Shown one piece after another: positions 12,161-24,000 of a stretch of 64,000 nucleotides of DNA. Under the pieces are notes generated by a model. The model saw nothing but the letters and a program-made list of their open reading frames with translations. It was not told the DNA's origin and did no database searches. Every line of letters starts with the position of its first letter. Within the stretch, counting starts at the first letter, position 1. Origin of the DNA: Oscheius dolichura (lineage: Eukaryota > Nematoda > Chromadorea > Rhabditida > Rhabditidae); NCBI GenBank assembly GCA_932521035.1, contig OW051497.1:7812001-7876000 (forward strand), in the 5' to 3' direction. Position numbers and translations under genes: made by a program.

Positions 12161-13228
12161 TGTGCAGACGTCGCTTGGTACAAGATCGACTATTTTTATG
12201 AAAAACAAATTAGTGCATGTTGATCAGTGAATTTTTCTCAACAAAATAAGACCAACTTGTTTTATAGCCCATACTGTTCATTTAATATTTAATTTCAAAA
12301 CAAGCTTAATCGAAGAGTGAATCCCCAGTTTTGACTAATCTCCCAGTGTACGGCGTTCGTTTCGGCCGGGTGGATTGAACATCTCCATAGAAACGCCGAC
12401 TGAGCCCACTTTCTTATCTCAACTCGATGTCGTCAAAGCCTTTTAAATCTCATGAATAATGACAAGATAAAAAAAAGAGAAGCAGAAGGGAAACGGGCTC
12501 TTTTTCTCTCGCTCTCGTGATTATTCATCATCGCCGTCTTTTGTGCGTTCCATTCGCTCTTTCTCCCCTATAGTTCGTGATACGCAGTTCTTTTTCACTT
12601 GACCACAATCGGGCTGCCGTAATCACTGTGAGAACATCACATGATCTTTTAACACGACAATGCCGCGCTCTTTTTTCCCTTCCCTATTTACAACTGATTT
12701 GTTATCTATCAACACATGGTTTTGACTTTCCCTCACCCACAGGGCTGCCCTCTTTGGCCGTTTTGTTGAACGCTCCAACCTGCCAGACAGAACCAACACT
12801 AGACAGAATTGTAGGCGTGACTGATCACGTGAAACCGTTGATGCAAAACATAATATTTCATCGGTTATTTATAGAGGACAATATATTAGACTACGGTAGC
12901 CGAACATTTTCAAGTGGGCGCCCTTTAAACCGGAGTTGAAGCCCGAGCGCGTGCTATTTCTCCGTTAACTTTGACCTTTTATAAAAACGAAAAAAGTAGT
13001 TTGTTTTCCTTTGATCTTGTAAACAGCAGTCTGTAGGATGGTAAGGTGTCCAGAGGAGCTTCAATTTCCTAGATATTCTTGAAAAAGGCATACTTTTCCG
13101 GTCTTTGTATACTTCCGGCCGGAGGAATAAAGGCTAATTTGGGTTTACTCACTTCACCGTTTACTTTTGTCTTTTCTTTATTTTACAGTAATCTTCCGTT
13201 TCAGCCTTTCTCCAATCTAGTCAAAAAA
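12161..13228. other. intergenic, probable promoter of the following gene
   Basis: About 1.1 kb with a 120-codon open frame (12577-12939) that shows no domain, no splice-compatible neighbours and no family resemblance. I treat it as chance. The region contains polypyrimidine stretches and no recognised regulatory element. Confidence 0.4.
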
Positions 13229-14007
13229 ATGGCCGATGTCCATAACGAAAACATAGAGATGAACGCCATTATCGCCGGTATGAACAATATTCCAGTCATC
13301 CATGCCATCGATTCTGAGGAGGATGGATCGGAAGATGATTCATCCGACGATGAGGTAGCTGGTCTTATAAACAATACTGACCTAACTGTTTACAGGAGAA
13401 CCTCATAGTCAAACGCACACGTATGGCAGAGCCCCACGGTACTGCCCCACGGATGACTACCTCTTTGTCTTTTACAGAGGGGACATTCTCATCGACTGTT
13501 AATCCATCAGACGTGACTGCAGACGAAGAGGTAAGCTTTAATTACTTTCTTTCATTATTTTTGGCTGGCTTTCAGGGGTCCAATGCGCTAGGAGATGAGC
13601 GACAGTCGCGGGCGGCTTCCACCTCTCCTGGGTGAGCTTAGCCCTTATCCTGTAGACATCCAATTTCAGCGCGTTTCCTCGTACACAATCCCCTAGTGAC
13701 ACATGTAACAATAAGAATTATTACCGGGACGCCCTTTTAAGAGAGGTAAGAAATATACTTTTTTGGTTAAAGAATAAACTTCAGAGTTATAACACTCGCA
13801 TAAGTTTTATGAAAGGTTCGTGGCTACTAGAGAAGGCAGCAGCTCGTCGTGCTCTAATCAGTTCCCGAGACATGGAAGGGTCTTCTAAGGCTCCCCACGG
13901 AACTAAACGCAAGAACAATAATCCCTCTGAGCCGTCGGTATGTGCATCCTCTTCTTATGAAAAGTTCCCTAATCCAGCTTAAAAGAGGGTACAGATCCGT
14001 ACGCTGA
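13229..14007 (+). CDS. acidic, probably nuclear protein of unknown family
   Basis: Starts MADVHNENIEMNAIIAGMN. The exon ends in a Ser/Asp/Glu-rich patch (DSEEDGSEDDSSDDE). Further exons begin at about 13396, 13577, 13670 and 13784, and the last at about 13978 ends with TGA at 14005-14007. All junctions are GT..AG, close in phase and encl introns of 38-46 nt. The predicted protein is about 210 residues. Its most structured part reads YYRDALLRESYNTRISF followed by GSWLLEKAAARRALI, two likely helices. The C terminus is basic (GTKRKNNN ... LKRGYRSVR), consistent with a nuclear localisation signal. I do not recognise the family. Regular phase-matched exons make a real gene likely even though the function is unknown. 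Confidence 0.65.
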
Positions 14008-15011
14008 CGGATCAATTGCCCTTTAGCCGCATAGACTATAAAATGATGCACTGTCTCCGTCTTTTCTCACTCTTGGAATCATGTCCATTTCCAATTTCCA
14101 TTTAATGAGTCCCTTGGAAAAAATGGGCGGAGACAGTGCAGAACCACCGAGAAGGTAATCAACATATCGATAAGCTCCGCCTATCTGGTTGGTCGGTTGA
14201 CCCATTCTTTGATCAGGCGGCTTCTCTTTCTGCCTCTCTCTCGTTCCTCCCCCGTTCACACACCACCCAAACCTTCGAAATTTAGTTATCATGGAAAGGG
14301 GCTACGACACCACAGCCCGCCAATTCGTCATGTTGCCGACGACGCTTATTGCCGCGCTTTTGTTTACGCGCCATTATTGCCAACACAGTGCGGGCAAGGG
14401 AGCTTGGCTTATTTCTCGGTAATTTTTCCCCCACTTTCAATTAACAAATTAAAGTTTTGAAAAGAGCAAAATATCCTAGAAAATTAGCGGGAGCCCTTAT
14501 CACGTGGTTATCAGTCTATATTTTCAGTACGACCCCGGCAGCTTTCCACCTTCGACCCCCGCTCCATCAACCTCGCAACAGGCCTAAAAAAGAGTTCGAC
14601 CCTTCTCTGCATCAAAGCCGCCACCATCTTAGTTTTCAATTTTTTCCCTCCTGTCTCTCTTTCCAGTCTCATTTCTTCTTCTTTTTTTTTCTATTGCCAC
14701 GGCTGGTCCGTCTTGACAGTGGATCTCTCTCTTTCCTTTTTTTGTACATTATATACATTTTTCATCTGTGTTTACCTCTCGTTTCTAGCCCCATTCTGTA
14801 TGTGTGATTATTTGTGCGATGTCATAGTAAGGTCGTTGTCTATACCGGTATTTGAGTGCAGAAAGGTCTAAAAATAGAGATAAACTTTCCTATTTCCTAA
14901 TGAGACTGGGTTTTTTTGTTTTCTGATCTTATGGCTCCTGTCCCATGGGTTTTCATCTTGCTTCCTCTCCATCCGCTGGCGGATCTCTGTATATCCAAGT
15001 TATTTAGAGAA
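14008..15011. other. intergenic upstream of the acireductone dioxygenase gene
   Basis: About 1 kb with T-rich and C-rich tracts near 14640-14760. No coding exon is supported. A non-coding first exon of the downstream gene could lie here. Confidence 0.4.
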
Positions 15012-15880
15012 ATGATAGCTAACGAGTCGCCCTACCTTATGAAGGACCAGATTACCAATCCAAAGGATTCTAATCGAAGGGAGCCTAACATAGAATATCC
15101 GATTGTTGCCCTAGGAAAAGTCAACGTAGAACTCTTCAAGGTAGGATCCTCTATAATCTATTTTATTTTAACTTATTTCATTTTTAGGTTCCTCTAGACG
15201 ATAATTGGGAAACTGCTTTAAACAATCTAGCCAAGGTTTATCAGATGCATCATCATGATGAAGTTCACATTAGCCGGCTTGCTCTAGGATCGCAATTCGA
15301 GATGAAGGTGAGAATTTTGCAGACTTTTGTTTCCTCTTTTTTTATTTTTGAGATTTTAGGTGGGAACTTTTTGATTATTTTGCTCTTCTAAAGGGCTAAA
15401 CAATACCGTTTCTTTGACTAAAAAATATTTTTAGTTGAAAATGTTCTTTGCCGAACATCTCCACGAAGACGCAGAGGTGCGATTCATTAAAGAAGGTTCT
15501 GGATATTTTGACGTGCGCAGTGAGAAGGTATATTCCCCTAATTAACATTGTAATTACCTCCATTTAAGGACGAATGGATTCGAATTCCGGTTAAGGCGGG
15601 AGATTTCCTCTACCTCCCGCCTGGCATCTATCACCGGTTCACTGTTGACAACAAAGTAAGCCATAATTTTCCCTAGAATTATTATTGTTTTCCTCCCCAC
15701 ACGTCCTTCCTTCTTTAATAAGTATTTTGTTTTCAGGAACATGCCGTGGCCATTCGTTTCTTCAGGGACTCTCCCCGCTGGGAGGCTGTCAACCGCGGAA
15801 CTAAAGGCGATGAGATGGAAATCCGCAAAAAATATCTCCGAGAGAGCGGAATCCCCACGCCGCCAGCTTTCGACTACTAG
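15012..15880 (+). CDS. ADI1: acireductone dioxygenase (methionine salvage)
   Basis: Cupin-fold metalloenzyme that oxidises acireductone in the methionine salvage pathway; the metal (Fe or Ni) decides the product. Five exons close in frame: 15012-15140, 15188-15307, 15435-15527, 15569-15655, 15737-15880, giving 190 residues (human ADI1 has 179). The hallmark block [14 protein letters not shown] supplies the HxH and Glu ligands. [17 protein letters not shown] follows, and [11 protein letters not shown] supplies the fourth ligand His. The C-terminal part ([17 protein letters not shown]) also fits the family. The N terminus ([12 protein letters not shown]) corresponds to the family's YMDD-type start; the frame stays open upstream of the ATG, so a slightly longer protein or an upstream exon is possible. 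The enzyme is normally cytosolic or nuclear. A single intact copy suggests a functional enzyme. Confidence 0.93.
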
Positions 15881-16018
15881 CACAGCGAGTAGTTAATATC
15901 ATATTTTTTTTTAATTATCAATTCTCCAAAGAATCTTCAGTTTCCATATGGGTACTGTCCACTTTTCTATCATTTTATACTGATTCTATTTGTTGTGCCA
16001 TTTTATGCTCGGTGTAAT

Positions 16019-16024
16019 AATAAA
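16019..16024 (+). promoter_or_regulatory. polyadenylation signal of the acireductone dioxygenase gene
   Basis: AATAAA about 140 nt beyond the TAG stop. Confidence 0.6.
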
Positions 16025-16054
16025 ATTCTCATTTGGCAAGGTGGGAAAAACATA

Positions 16055-16292
16055 TTAAAGGAACTGTCAGGGTTTCAAATCTAATTTACTGACCGCCAAC
16101 CAAACACGAAAAAATTCCATGGGTGCAGGTGCATCGGGTCCGGTGTACTAAGTACCCGAGTCCTTCCCGGCTCCTTTAAACGACTCCCGGTCCAAATGGA
16201 CAGGTCTCAACGCGAATAAATATATGTTTAAGAAAGGAAAGGAGGCAGAAGATATGTGCAACAAAAGTTAAGGCTTCTAACAGTTCCTTTAA
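16055..16292. mobile_element. MITE-like element with TTAA-bounded terminal inverted repeats (copy 1)
   Basis: The left end reads TTAAAGGAACTGTCAG and the right end CTAACAGTTCCTTTAA, inverted complements with one mismatch over 16 nt. The interior (about 238 bp overall) has no ORF. The same terminal motif bounds a second element at 20496-20807. TTAA at both ends resembles piggyBac-type target duplications, but this classification is inference. Confidence 0.6.
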
Positions 16293-16351
16293 AAATATTA
16301 TAAACTATGACGTCTTCTAACAATGTAATTGTACCCATTTCACATCATGCA

Positions 16352-18228
16352 TCATGCTAAATATTCTTGAACTCTTTTGAACATTTTCTTGAACTGTGAT
16401 ACCTGAAAAAAACGACAACGTCACACGTTCAACAAAGGTAAAAATGCACTGACCCGATTGTTTGCAAAAAGCTTAGCCACTGTCATTTCTAACAGACTTC
16501 CTACACGTCGGAAACGTCGTGTCGCCTGAAACCAACGTCACTACAGTTGTTTGTTCTTTGTTTTTAGTCTTACACCAAGTGGTAGTACGGCGTTGTCCAT
16601 TGTTGGATGGACTTGCATGTAGGACACGTTGAGGGTCAGCACATGATGCTTCAATGTACCCAGTTCAATCATATTCAGACCTATGACATAGTGCGTGAAT
16701 AAAAAAGAAGACACACGTAAGGGGAACAGATATCCATGTCCAGTAGCGGGGTCAAAGGAGCTTTCACATTTCTCGGGGTCAAAAGGGGCTAGGTATATCA
16801 AAATGACCTTTACAATGTGCCGTGTAAAGCTCTTCTGTTTTAAACAAACTGGCAGCTACTGGACGCATGAGCCGCGTCCTCTTTAAACTTTTATATTCGT
16901 TTTTAGACCAATATTCACAGCCAAAAGTCGCTGGCAGTTTGTTTAATAGGTCAAAAGCCCAGACCAGCGTGGAAAGACAAAGACCGTCTTCGTGCGCACA
17001 ACCTCAGAGTACACTTCCCTCTTTTATCTTTACTTCTGCGTCTAGGAGCTCCGCGATTCACGAAAACTATGAATAATTTTAAAATAAAACGTCATTTCAT
17101 AACAAGAAGTTGTTTCTTCATGCTCCCAGACGCCTACTACTAGACATGATGGGACATAAGAAAAAGGGGAAACGTACCTTCGTTACTCGTGCTAAGAATA
17201 GCAATTTCAGGTGGGAACGTATTTGGACGTAGAGTGACAAAACCTCTCATGACCCTAACATCATCTCCAAACCAGGAAGTGCTTCTAAAATTGAACAGAC
17301 CCGTGTTATCTTCTCTCTAGTCTGGCAGTACTCACGTGAGGTTTAATGAGGGCGGTCCAAACATCGGAACATTCGCTGGTGAGATATCAAGAATTTCTTC
17401 ATATTCTTGAGAATAATGATCAGTTGGAAAACGGAGTCCCTTAGCAGCCTAGGCATAATAAATGTGTACATTTTTGAGAGGGATATTACTTGAGAGTGCC
17501 ATTTTCCAAGGAAAAATTGCAATGGCTCGAGAGTAGGGGGCAGTGGAATTTCGGGAAGATCTGAATAATGGAACCAGTAAAAAGAAGAGGGGCTCCTACC
17601 GTAATTCGGGTCAGAAGAGCACATTTTACAAGAAAGAGCACAGTTGACATCGAAGAAATTCGTCTGAGTCAATACTGCGTGGCATTTGTCTTCCATTGCC
17701 CATCGGTCGCAACTTTTATAAATATCTCGACACTTTCCTGAAAGTATAGATGGATCAACTTCCGAATTTCCCCGTTTTCGGAGAAAATCGCTTGTTCCAA
17801 GACGTGTAAAACACGCTAAGATGCCGCGATCAGCAGCAATTAGACGAAGAAAAAGCTGTTAAGGCGAGAGGCGACAGATCCGGTAACAGATGAGAGAGAG
17901 AAACGGATCCTCCTCGCATCCTGATATGGGAACAAGTAAGAAACTTACTGTGACAGTAACGTCCCATCCAACCTTGTGAACAAACACAGGCTAATTTCCC
18001 TGCCACGCATTTTCCTTCATTTAGGCACGGATTAATCCTACAAGTTTCCTCCGTGAAGCGTTTGTAAATAATCTGGGTAGTTTTGGAATGCCCTGGAAAT
18101 ATTGGAATACCAAGAGAATACTTTAATAGGTACGGTACTACTATACAGTCGTGAGCAGTAAGACAACTAAAAGACTCACCTGTTTTAACTAAAGCGATGA
18201 AGAGGACAATGAATGCGGCTAGCCGCAT
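16352..18228 (-). CDS. secreted EGF - ShKT - nitrobindin-like (THAP4-type barrel) protein
   Basis: The signal peptide [17 protein letters not shown] is encoded by the first exon (18228-18179). The second exon holds an EGF-like module: [19 protein letters not shown] then [10 protein letters not shown]. After an intron of about 190 nt comes a six-cysteine ShKT-like domain ([12 protein letters not shown] ... [20 protein letters not shown]). The remainder matches the nitrobindin/THAP4 C-terminal beta-barrel family: [58 protein letters not shown], then [19 protein letters not shown]. The stop is TGA at 16352-16354; length is about 290 residues. One intron of roughly 490 nt separates the two halves of the barrel; the others are 40-50 nt. 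Nitrobindin barrels in other organisms bind haem and nitric oxide. Whether this extracellular version does is not shown, and I did not identify an axial histidine. Confidence 0.82.
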
Positions 18229-18805
18229 GGCTGGGTCAGCGAACGAATAGCCACCAAGATAAACCGGCCCTTAGGGTAGTGGTGGAGGGGGCTGTTTCAA
18301 CTGCTGCAGCAGTTTCTCCCCTAAGGGGAAGACCGTGTTCGGCTTCAGCGAGCGATTAGCTTCCTGATTATGGGCGGTGGTTTTACTTGTTATACTTTCA
18401 CTGCTCATATCTTGTCATATTTCCGGAAGAAGATCCTTCTTCACCTTTTTTGAAGATCCACTCAGCCCTAATCGCACGGGGGAAATTATGCACTTGAACT
18501 GGACCGGCTAACGAAAGAAAAAACGTTCTCATTGACTCTCTAACGACTTTTTAACCCTTTCGGGATAACTACCTGCCTAGGATTTCGATTAATTATGCAA
18601 GCAAAGGAACGGCTTCCAGTTCCAAACAAACTTTTTTTGTCCGACACCACTCATTAATCCCTTCCTTAATCGAACCGAATCGTTCTATTTGCCGTGATCC
18701 ATTCCTAACAAAAACCGGGCAGATCAAACATGAGAAAAAATGAGAAACGATTTTATTAGACATCTACAACCTCGTGGTGTTCGGGGATGCCTTCCATCAC
18801 GGAGG
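18229..18805. other. intergenic between two minus-strand genes
   Basis: About 0.6 kb upstream of the EGF-ShKT gene, probably including its promoter, and downstream of the four-pass membrane gene. No ORF or element is supported. Confidence 0.4.
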
Positions 18806-21044
18806 CTAGCCGCAGTCCCGGCAAAGATTCCGTGTCAAGGGATCGAAGTCGCTCTGCCTGAAAGGGGATATTATTTTTTGCCAATGGATTATTTTAAGCG
18901 GGAAAGAAGCCACTTCACCACCCTCACGCGGAACTTACAGCTTAGGGAATCCGCGTAGAAGCCTATCTGAATGGATATTATTGTAAGAGTCGCTTCTCCT
19001 TTTTTTCTTTTGGTTGTTTTTGAATAAAGACCTACATCTTCCGAAGCTTTCCTCAATTTCACTATAGGAATAGCGAAAGAATGGCGCCTGCTTTCTAGCG
19101 TCCCGTCCGAATCTGCCTCTCCGTAATCATAGTGGTAGCTCTAGAATAAAATGGGTACGGTAACTTCTAATTCTAACCCTATATGCGGATGTTCTCGTTT
19201 TACTCGTGATTGAACTGGAAGGCCTTCTTTCTGACACCAGTCCTTCGTAGAATAACGCATCGACAAAAACGAATATCCTGAAGCATTACGTATTTCCTTC
19301 CTCTTTTGCACTTACCACCAGCATTGGATTAAAATGGCTACTACCGTAATAATTGAAAGGACTATGGCCGAAGGCAGTAGGAAAACGGCTCCCTGTTTAT
19401 CGCTTCTACTGAAAACCCGTGTGAAGAGGATATACCCGAAGTAGACGATCATTTGCAGCACTGTCCACTAAAAATAGATATTGTAGCCTGGTTATTCCTG
19501 TTATCCACCTGTGGACTATAATTAAGTGATCCCTTACCTGCCAAATGATGTGGAGGAGGTACAATTTCTGCCGATTATAATGCCAAGCTGACAACGTCAC
19601 ACCTTCAACTTTATGTGAGGGGTCAACTGAGAAGCCTACCGATTACTGGTACGGATATGACGATAAAGAGAAGGAATCCTATAGCCACCGCTTTCCCGTG
19701 GCCTTCCAATTCATTAGTGTAGAACAGTTTTCCATCTGTCACGTATAAATCGAGTGCCACCAATGTGAACAAGGCTGGAAGTTATTTTTCCCAAAGGTTT
19801 TGCTTTCTAATTACCGATAACGACGAGCTCAGCTACACAAATCAAAGGAATGGCGTCTCGAAGTGACACACAGCCAAGACAGCATTTATGTCGGGAACAA
19901 GGAGCAAATAAAAAGACCTGGAAAGGAAAAGCAGTACAAAAGAATAAGGAAGTAGAATCTGCAAACCTTTCTGGGCATGTGGTACGTGGAAAGGGTTAGT
20001 TTAGTTTTAGGGGCGAGGGAGGGCAGCAATTAAAGCAACTCTGCTTTGGAAGCAACTCCACTCTTTTATAATTATTCGCAAAAAGAATAGGGCTCAATTA
20101 TAGTCAAGGGAACCTAGCCGAATTGGAAGATCCAAAGAAAAGAAGAAAATTTACCTTTCCCAAGGAAAGCACGGATCCTCTTAGAGTCTGCCACGCTGAG
20201 GCTGCAGAAGCTCGGCTCTCGCTAGCTCTAGCTTCACTGGAAGGTATAAGCTGAAAGTGACACTGTGCTCTAGGCATTATGTCAATGACGTACGCAGTTT
20301 TCCGTTTGAGGTAGGCGGATAGATACTGACGATGATCGTCTGAATCATCCTATCATTAGTGAGGAAGGATATAATTCACCTGCTCCGTTGAGATCTTCCC
20401 GACACGGATCCAGATCGACATGATATGGATATTGAGCTACGGACTGACGAGGCACAAAGGGAGGATCTCCCACTGTAAAGTATTGCAACTCAAAATTAAA
20501 GGGACTGTCAGGGACCTATTTTTTGGTCAAATTAATCCGATTAGACCAAAAATCACATTGAGGTGAATTTCCGCTCTGCGTTGACTCGCCGGCAATTTTC
20601 CTTAGCGACACCTTATCCGTTTCTTTTTTTTTAAAAGATGCCCGACCTTTAAATTTTTATCCAATTTTGACCGTTAATCCTCTTGAAAAACGCACGTTTC
20701 TCGCCACGCAAGCCTCCATCGCAAAAACCGAAAATACCCTCATGATCAGAAAAATGAGGCGAATTTTTTAAGCTAAAGTTGTTTTTAGTCCCTGGCAGTC
20801 CCTTTAAAGGAAAATGGGAAATATACCTGTATATACTGCCGCCACAGATGCTATTCCTTCCTGAGTAGAGCTTTCCGCTATCCGGAATCAACATGGGATC
20901 TGCAAGTGAAACATTTTTCTTGATTAAGAACGTCTGCTGGTGCTGTCTTATTAGAAAATAATCAAATCGGGCTGGAGCCGGAAGTGCGACAAAACAGACA
21001 AACATAAAGGAAGAAAGGCGAATCTGCTCGTCTGCTGGTAACAT
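18806..21044 (-). CDS. four-pass membrane protein with Ser/Arg-rich N terminus
   Basis: The N-terminal part (exons near 20896-20827, 20476-20386 and a short one near 20350-20290) is rich in Ser and Arg (SSVRSSISISCRSGSVSG). It is followed by a Cys-rich juxtamembrane motif (HKCCLGCVSLRDAIPLIC). Four hydrophobic segments follow across exons between 19940 and 19200: LICVAELVVIGALFTLVALD, AVAIGFLLFIVISVPVIG, a third around HIIWQWTVLQMIVYFGYILF and a fourth around FLLPSAIVLSIITVVAILI. The C-terminal tail is hydrophilic. The order CC..C motif, four helices and tail resembles LAPTM4-type lysosomal tetraspan proteins, but similarity is only in layout. The start is unresolved between 20895 and 21044. 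The last exon (GTAAGT donor, ending at the TAG at 18806) could instead terminate at the TAA at 18935. The intron between 20827 and 20477 consists almost wholly of a transposon-like element. Confidence 0.65.
20496..20807. mobile_element. MITE-like element with TTAA-bounded terminal inverted repeats (copy 2, intronic)
   Basis: The left end reads TTAAAGGGACTGTCAGGGAC and the right end GTCCCTGGCAGTCCCTTTAA, inverted complements with one mismatch over 20 nt. The element is about 312 bp, AT-rich, with no transposase. It lies inside an intron of the four-pass membrane gene, where other introns are about 40 nt, so the insertion accounts for the intron's length. Confidence 0.75.
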
Positions 21045-24000
21045 TCGTTCTGGGAGTCATTAGACGGATCTGCGCAAAGTGTGATAAATATTGCCCACAG
21101 GGAAGGATACTTGAAACTTTTAGGCAAAAGAGAAGTGTTATAATTAGAGCAGAATACTCCTAGAAATGACCTTGTAGTGACAACAAAAAGGAGATTTTAA
21201 CAATATGAGAAGCTAGAAATGGGAACACCGCAGTGGACAGTCCTCAAAATCTCCCACTTCCATCTTTTCTGTTCTGCCTTTTCCATTTTTGCTCGTCGAA
21301 CTCGGTCTATGATACTTTCCTATATTTGGTCTATCTTTCAAAGCGGCGGCCATCATAAGACATGTCAACCAGAACCAATCGGCAGAGAACAAATTACTCC
21401 TCTATTAGGGATTCAGCATGTTGGTGTGGGTAGAAAACATAGAGAGGCACTGAATTAGCTGGCCCTCCCTCTCTTCCACACACACCCATAGAAGCGCTTT
21501 CAATTACACTTATTCTTCTATTTATATGAGGAGTTCCCATCTTTGTTCTGAGCATAAGTGGAAAGGAACGGAACTACACAACTTTTGAGAGAACGAGCTG
21601 AAAAGTAATCCGATTCAAAACAGCTATTTTGACGGGGGACCAAATAACAGGGGGCAGATGTGGTGATGCGAGTCACAGGTGATTTTAGACTTTCTAAGAT
21701 ATGTCGCTGATTTAAAACTTAGAAAAGTTCATTTGCCAATGCTCTTTAAAAGATCAGTTGCGCTGAGCGATTAAAGTTCTTAAGGCATGTTCAGAAATAA
21801 AGGAAAACCTAAGGAAATCACATATCTTTGGCCTTACTCGGTCAATTTTATTTAAAATTTTTAAAACTATTTAAAATATTTTTTCATTCAGAAATATTCT
21901 AATTAGACAAGATTTTTGTGCTGTTTAGCCAAAGAAAAGGAGATATTCGTGCTACTAGATACAAAAATGGAGAATTGAAAAGTGGCAGAGAACAAAACAT
22001 CGAGTTTTTCAGATAATCTGAAAGTAAACCAACCACTGGTGTGGAAGTGAGCCGCGAAAGTTTGAATGTGAGCTGCGAGGTGATCGGCATCCCTATTCTG
22101 AAAACGACCATCATAAACGATCGGATTATTATGTTGCAGCTGCTGACAAAGTCTACTAAATCATACCTGCCGTAGAGACTGCATGAAATGGACGAGGAGA
22201 GGAAGAGAAGACGACGGCGTTGAGCAGAAGAGCCTCCCCTATAAACAGACTTCAACTCAAAACAGAGCGTGCTTTAGCGGCAGACGTAATTTCTCCCTGC
22301 TGCTGACAGTTATTTCTCAAAATTTGGCACAATTCCCCGGCGAGATGAGACAAGATGGTTCCTATCAACAAAAGAGAAACAGATGAGGGGATGCGGGTTA
22401 AAGTTGAGGGAGTATTTTATTTGTTCTGGAAGGATCAGAAATTAATAGTGAAGCATCTCTTCCCCTTTCCTTGCTTTCCCCAATTAATTGCGTGTCCTTT
22501 CTTGGAAGAAAAGGGCCTAACGAGAGGGTGGACACTTTTTCGGGAACGGAAAAAAAACAAGTTTACGTTGGTCTGGCGGGCTAAGGAGAGATCCAAATTT
22601 CTGAAACGTTTAGACGCTACTTCAAGAGTCAAAAATTTGATTAGTTTACTCTTGAAGATGAAGATCAGAGATTTCATGTTGCTCGTAGCTCAAAACAAAC
22701 TATTCACAAGAGGGGATGTTTTCAGGATACCTAAGGAATAGGAGAGATGCCAAAAGGGGTTGGGGCAGTTGGAAATGGACAGCCAAAACTCCACTTTCCT
22801 GGGTGTAAGTGGAATAGAAGGAAACCCTGAGGCAACTTTCGGTCCTTGTATTTAGATTTCATTAAAGTTTTACTGTGAGAATCCACGCTGAGCTGGTTAA
22901 ACGGTTACCCAACTGTGCACCAGAAACCTAAGGACATAACAGGGCGCGTGTGGTATGCCGTTTTTAGCTTTAAACTTTAACTATATGGCTTGTGATCCCG
23001 GATATTGGTAAAGGTGGAATTGGTTATGTTCCAGTTCCAGTTTCTAACCTGACCAGAATCAACCACCAATTTTGAAAAAGGTAGAAACCCCCGGGCAAGG
23101 AATTAAAATGTTGTGGAATAGCTCCAAGCTCTTCCGCTCGAAGCAGGCTGTAATTCATTTGATTTAAAGCATTTGACTAAAACAACAGCCTCTGTCCTAT
23201 TTGGAATAGACTTTCCTACGACATTAAATATACCGAAGGTTACACGTTAAAGGTTCCCTGTTCTCTGCCTTCTTTTCCCCACATCCGGAAACATATCTTT
23301 CCCGATAACATGAGGAAGTGATGTGTGTCCCTTGCGAGTTATTAGCCTGTTCCTGCCATAAAAACGCCAAAACTACTTAAGAGCCCGAACAGTTTGTGTG
23401 TGAGAAGACATTAAAAGAGGTTAAGACAAGAGGAGAGAATGCCAGGAATCATGGCGTTGCTCTCTGCGTTAACGGTTGAAGAAATAGTAAACATAGTAGT
23501 TATTATCCATTGCTCTGGTTGGGCTCTCGCTCTCTTGTTTTGAACTCTCCGTGAAGAAAATTAGCTGCCCCCACATCTGACATTAACTGGGCCTTTATGT
23601 GCGTGGTAAACTCCAATCATTTTACGATAGGAGAAATCCATCAATTTTTTTAGCTTTTCGTGATGGATACACCAATTTTCTCTGTGTTTGAAATTAACAC
23701 CCACGGCTGCCAAACACAATGGTTTAGGCCCCATTTGTCAGAGCAAACAGAGTATGATCCCATTACTCGTTAGTGGATTCCAGGATCCCTCGTAATGCTG
23801 TTGCCCTTACCTCTCAAAAAACACGGCTATCATTCCTTTTTTTGTTTTCTCTCATAGTTTCTGTCATCACTTACCCACACCACCGGAAATGGTGTTTCTG
23901 GTTTCCGTCAACATCATTTTCCTCTGGAATTAAAGACACTGGAGATGGGGCTTGTTTTTAGGATTCCGGTGGGGGTTTGTTGTGCCTCATCCCTGTAATT

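Noticed and set aside
22355-22741. 128-codon plus-strand ORF with overlapping minus-strand ORF
   Set aside because: No domain, no signal, no splice-compatible neighbours; open on both strands, as expected by chance.
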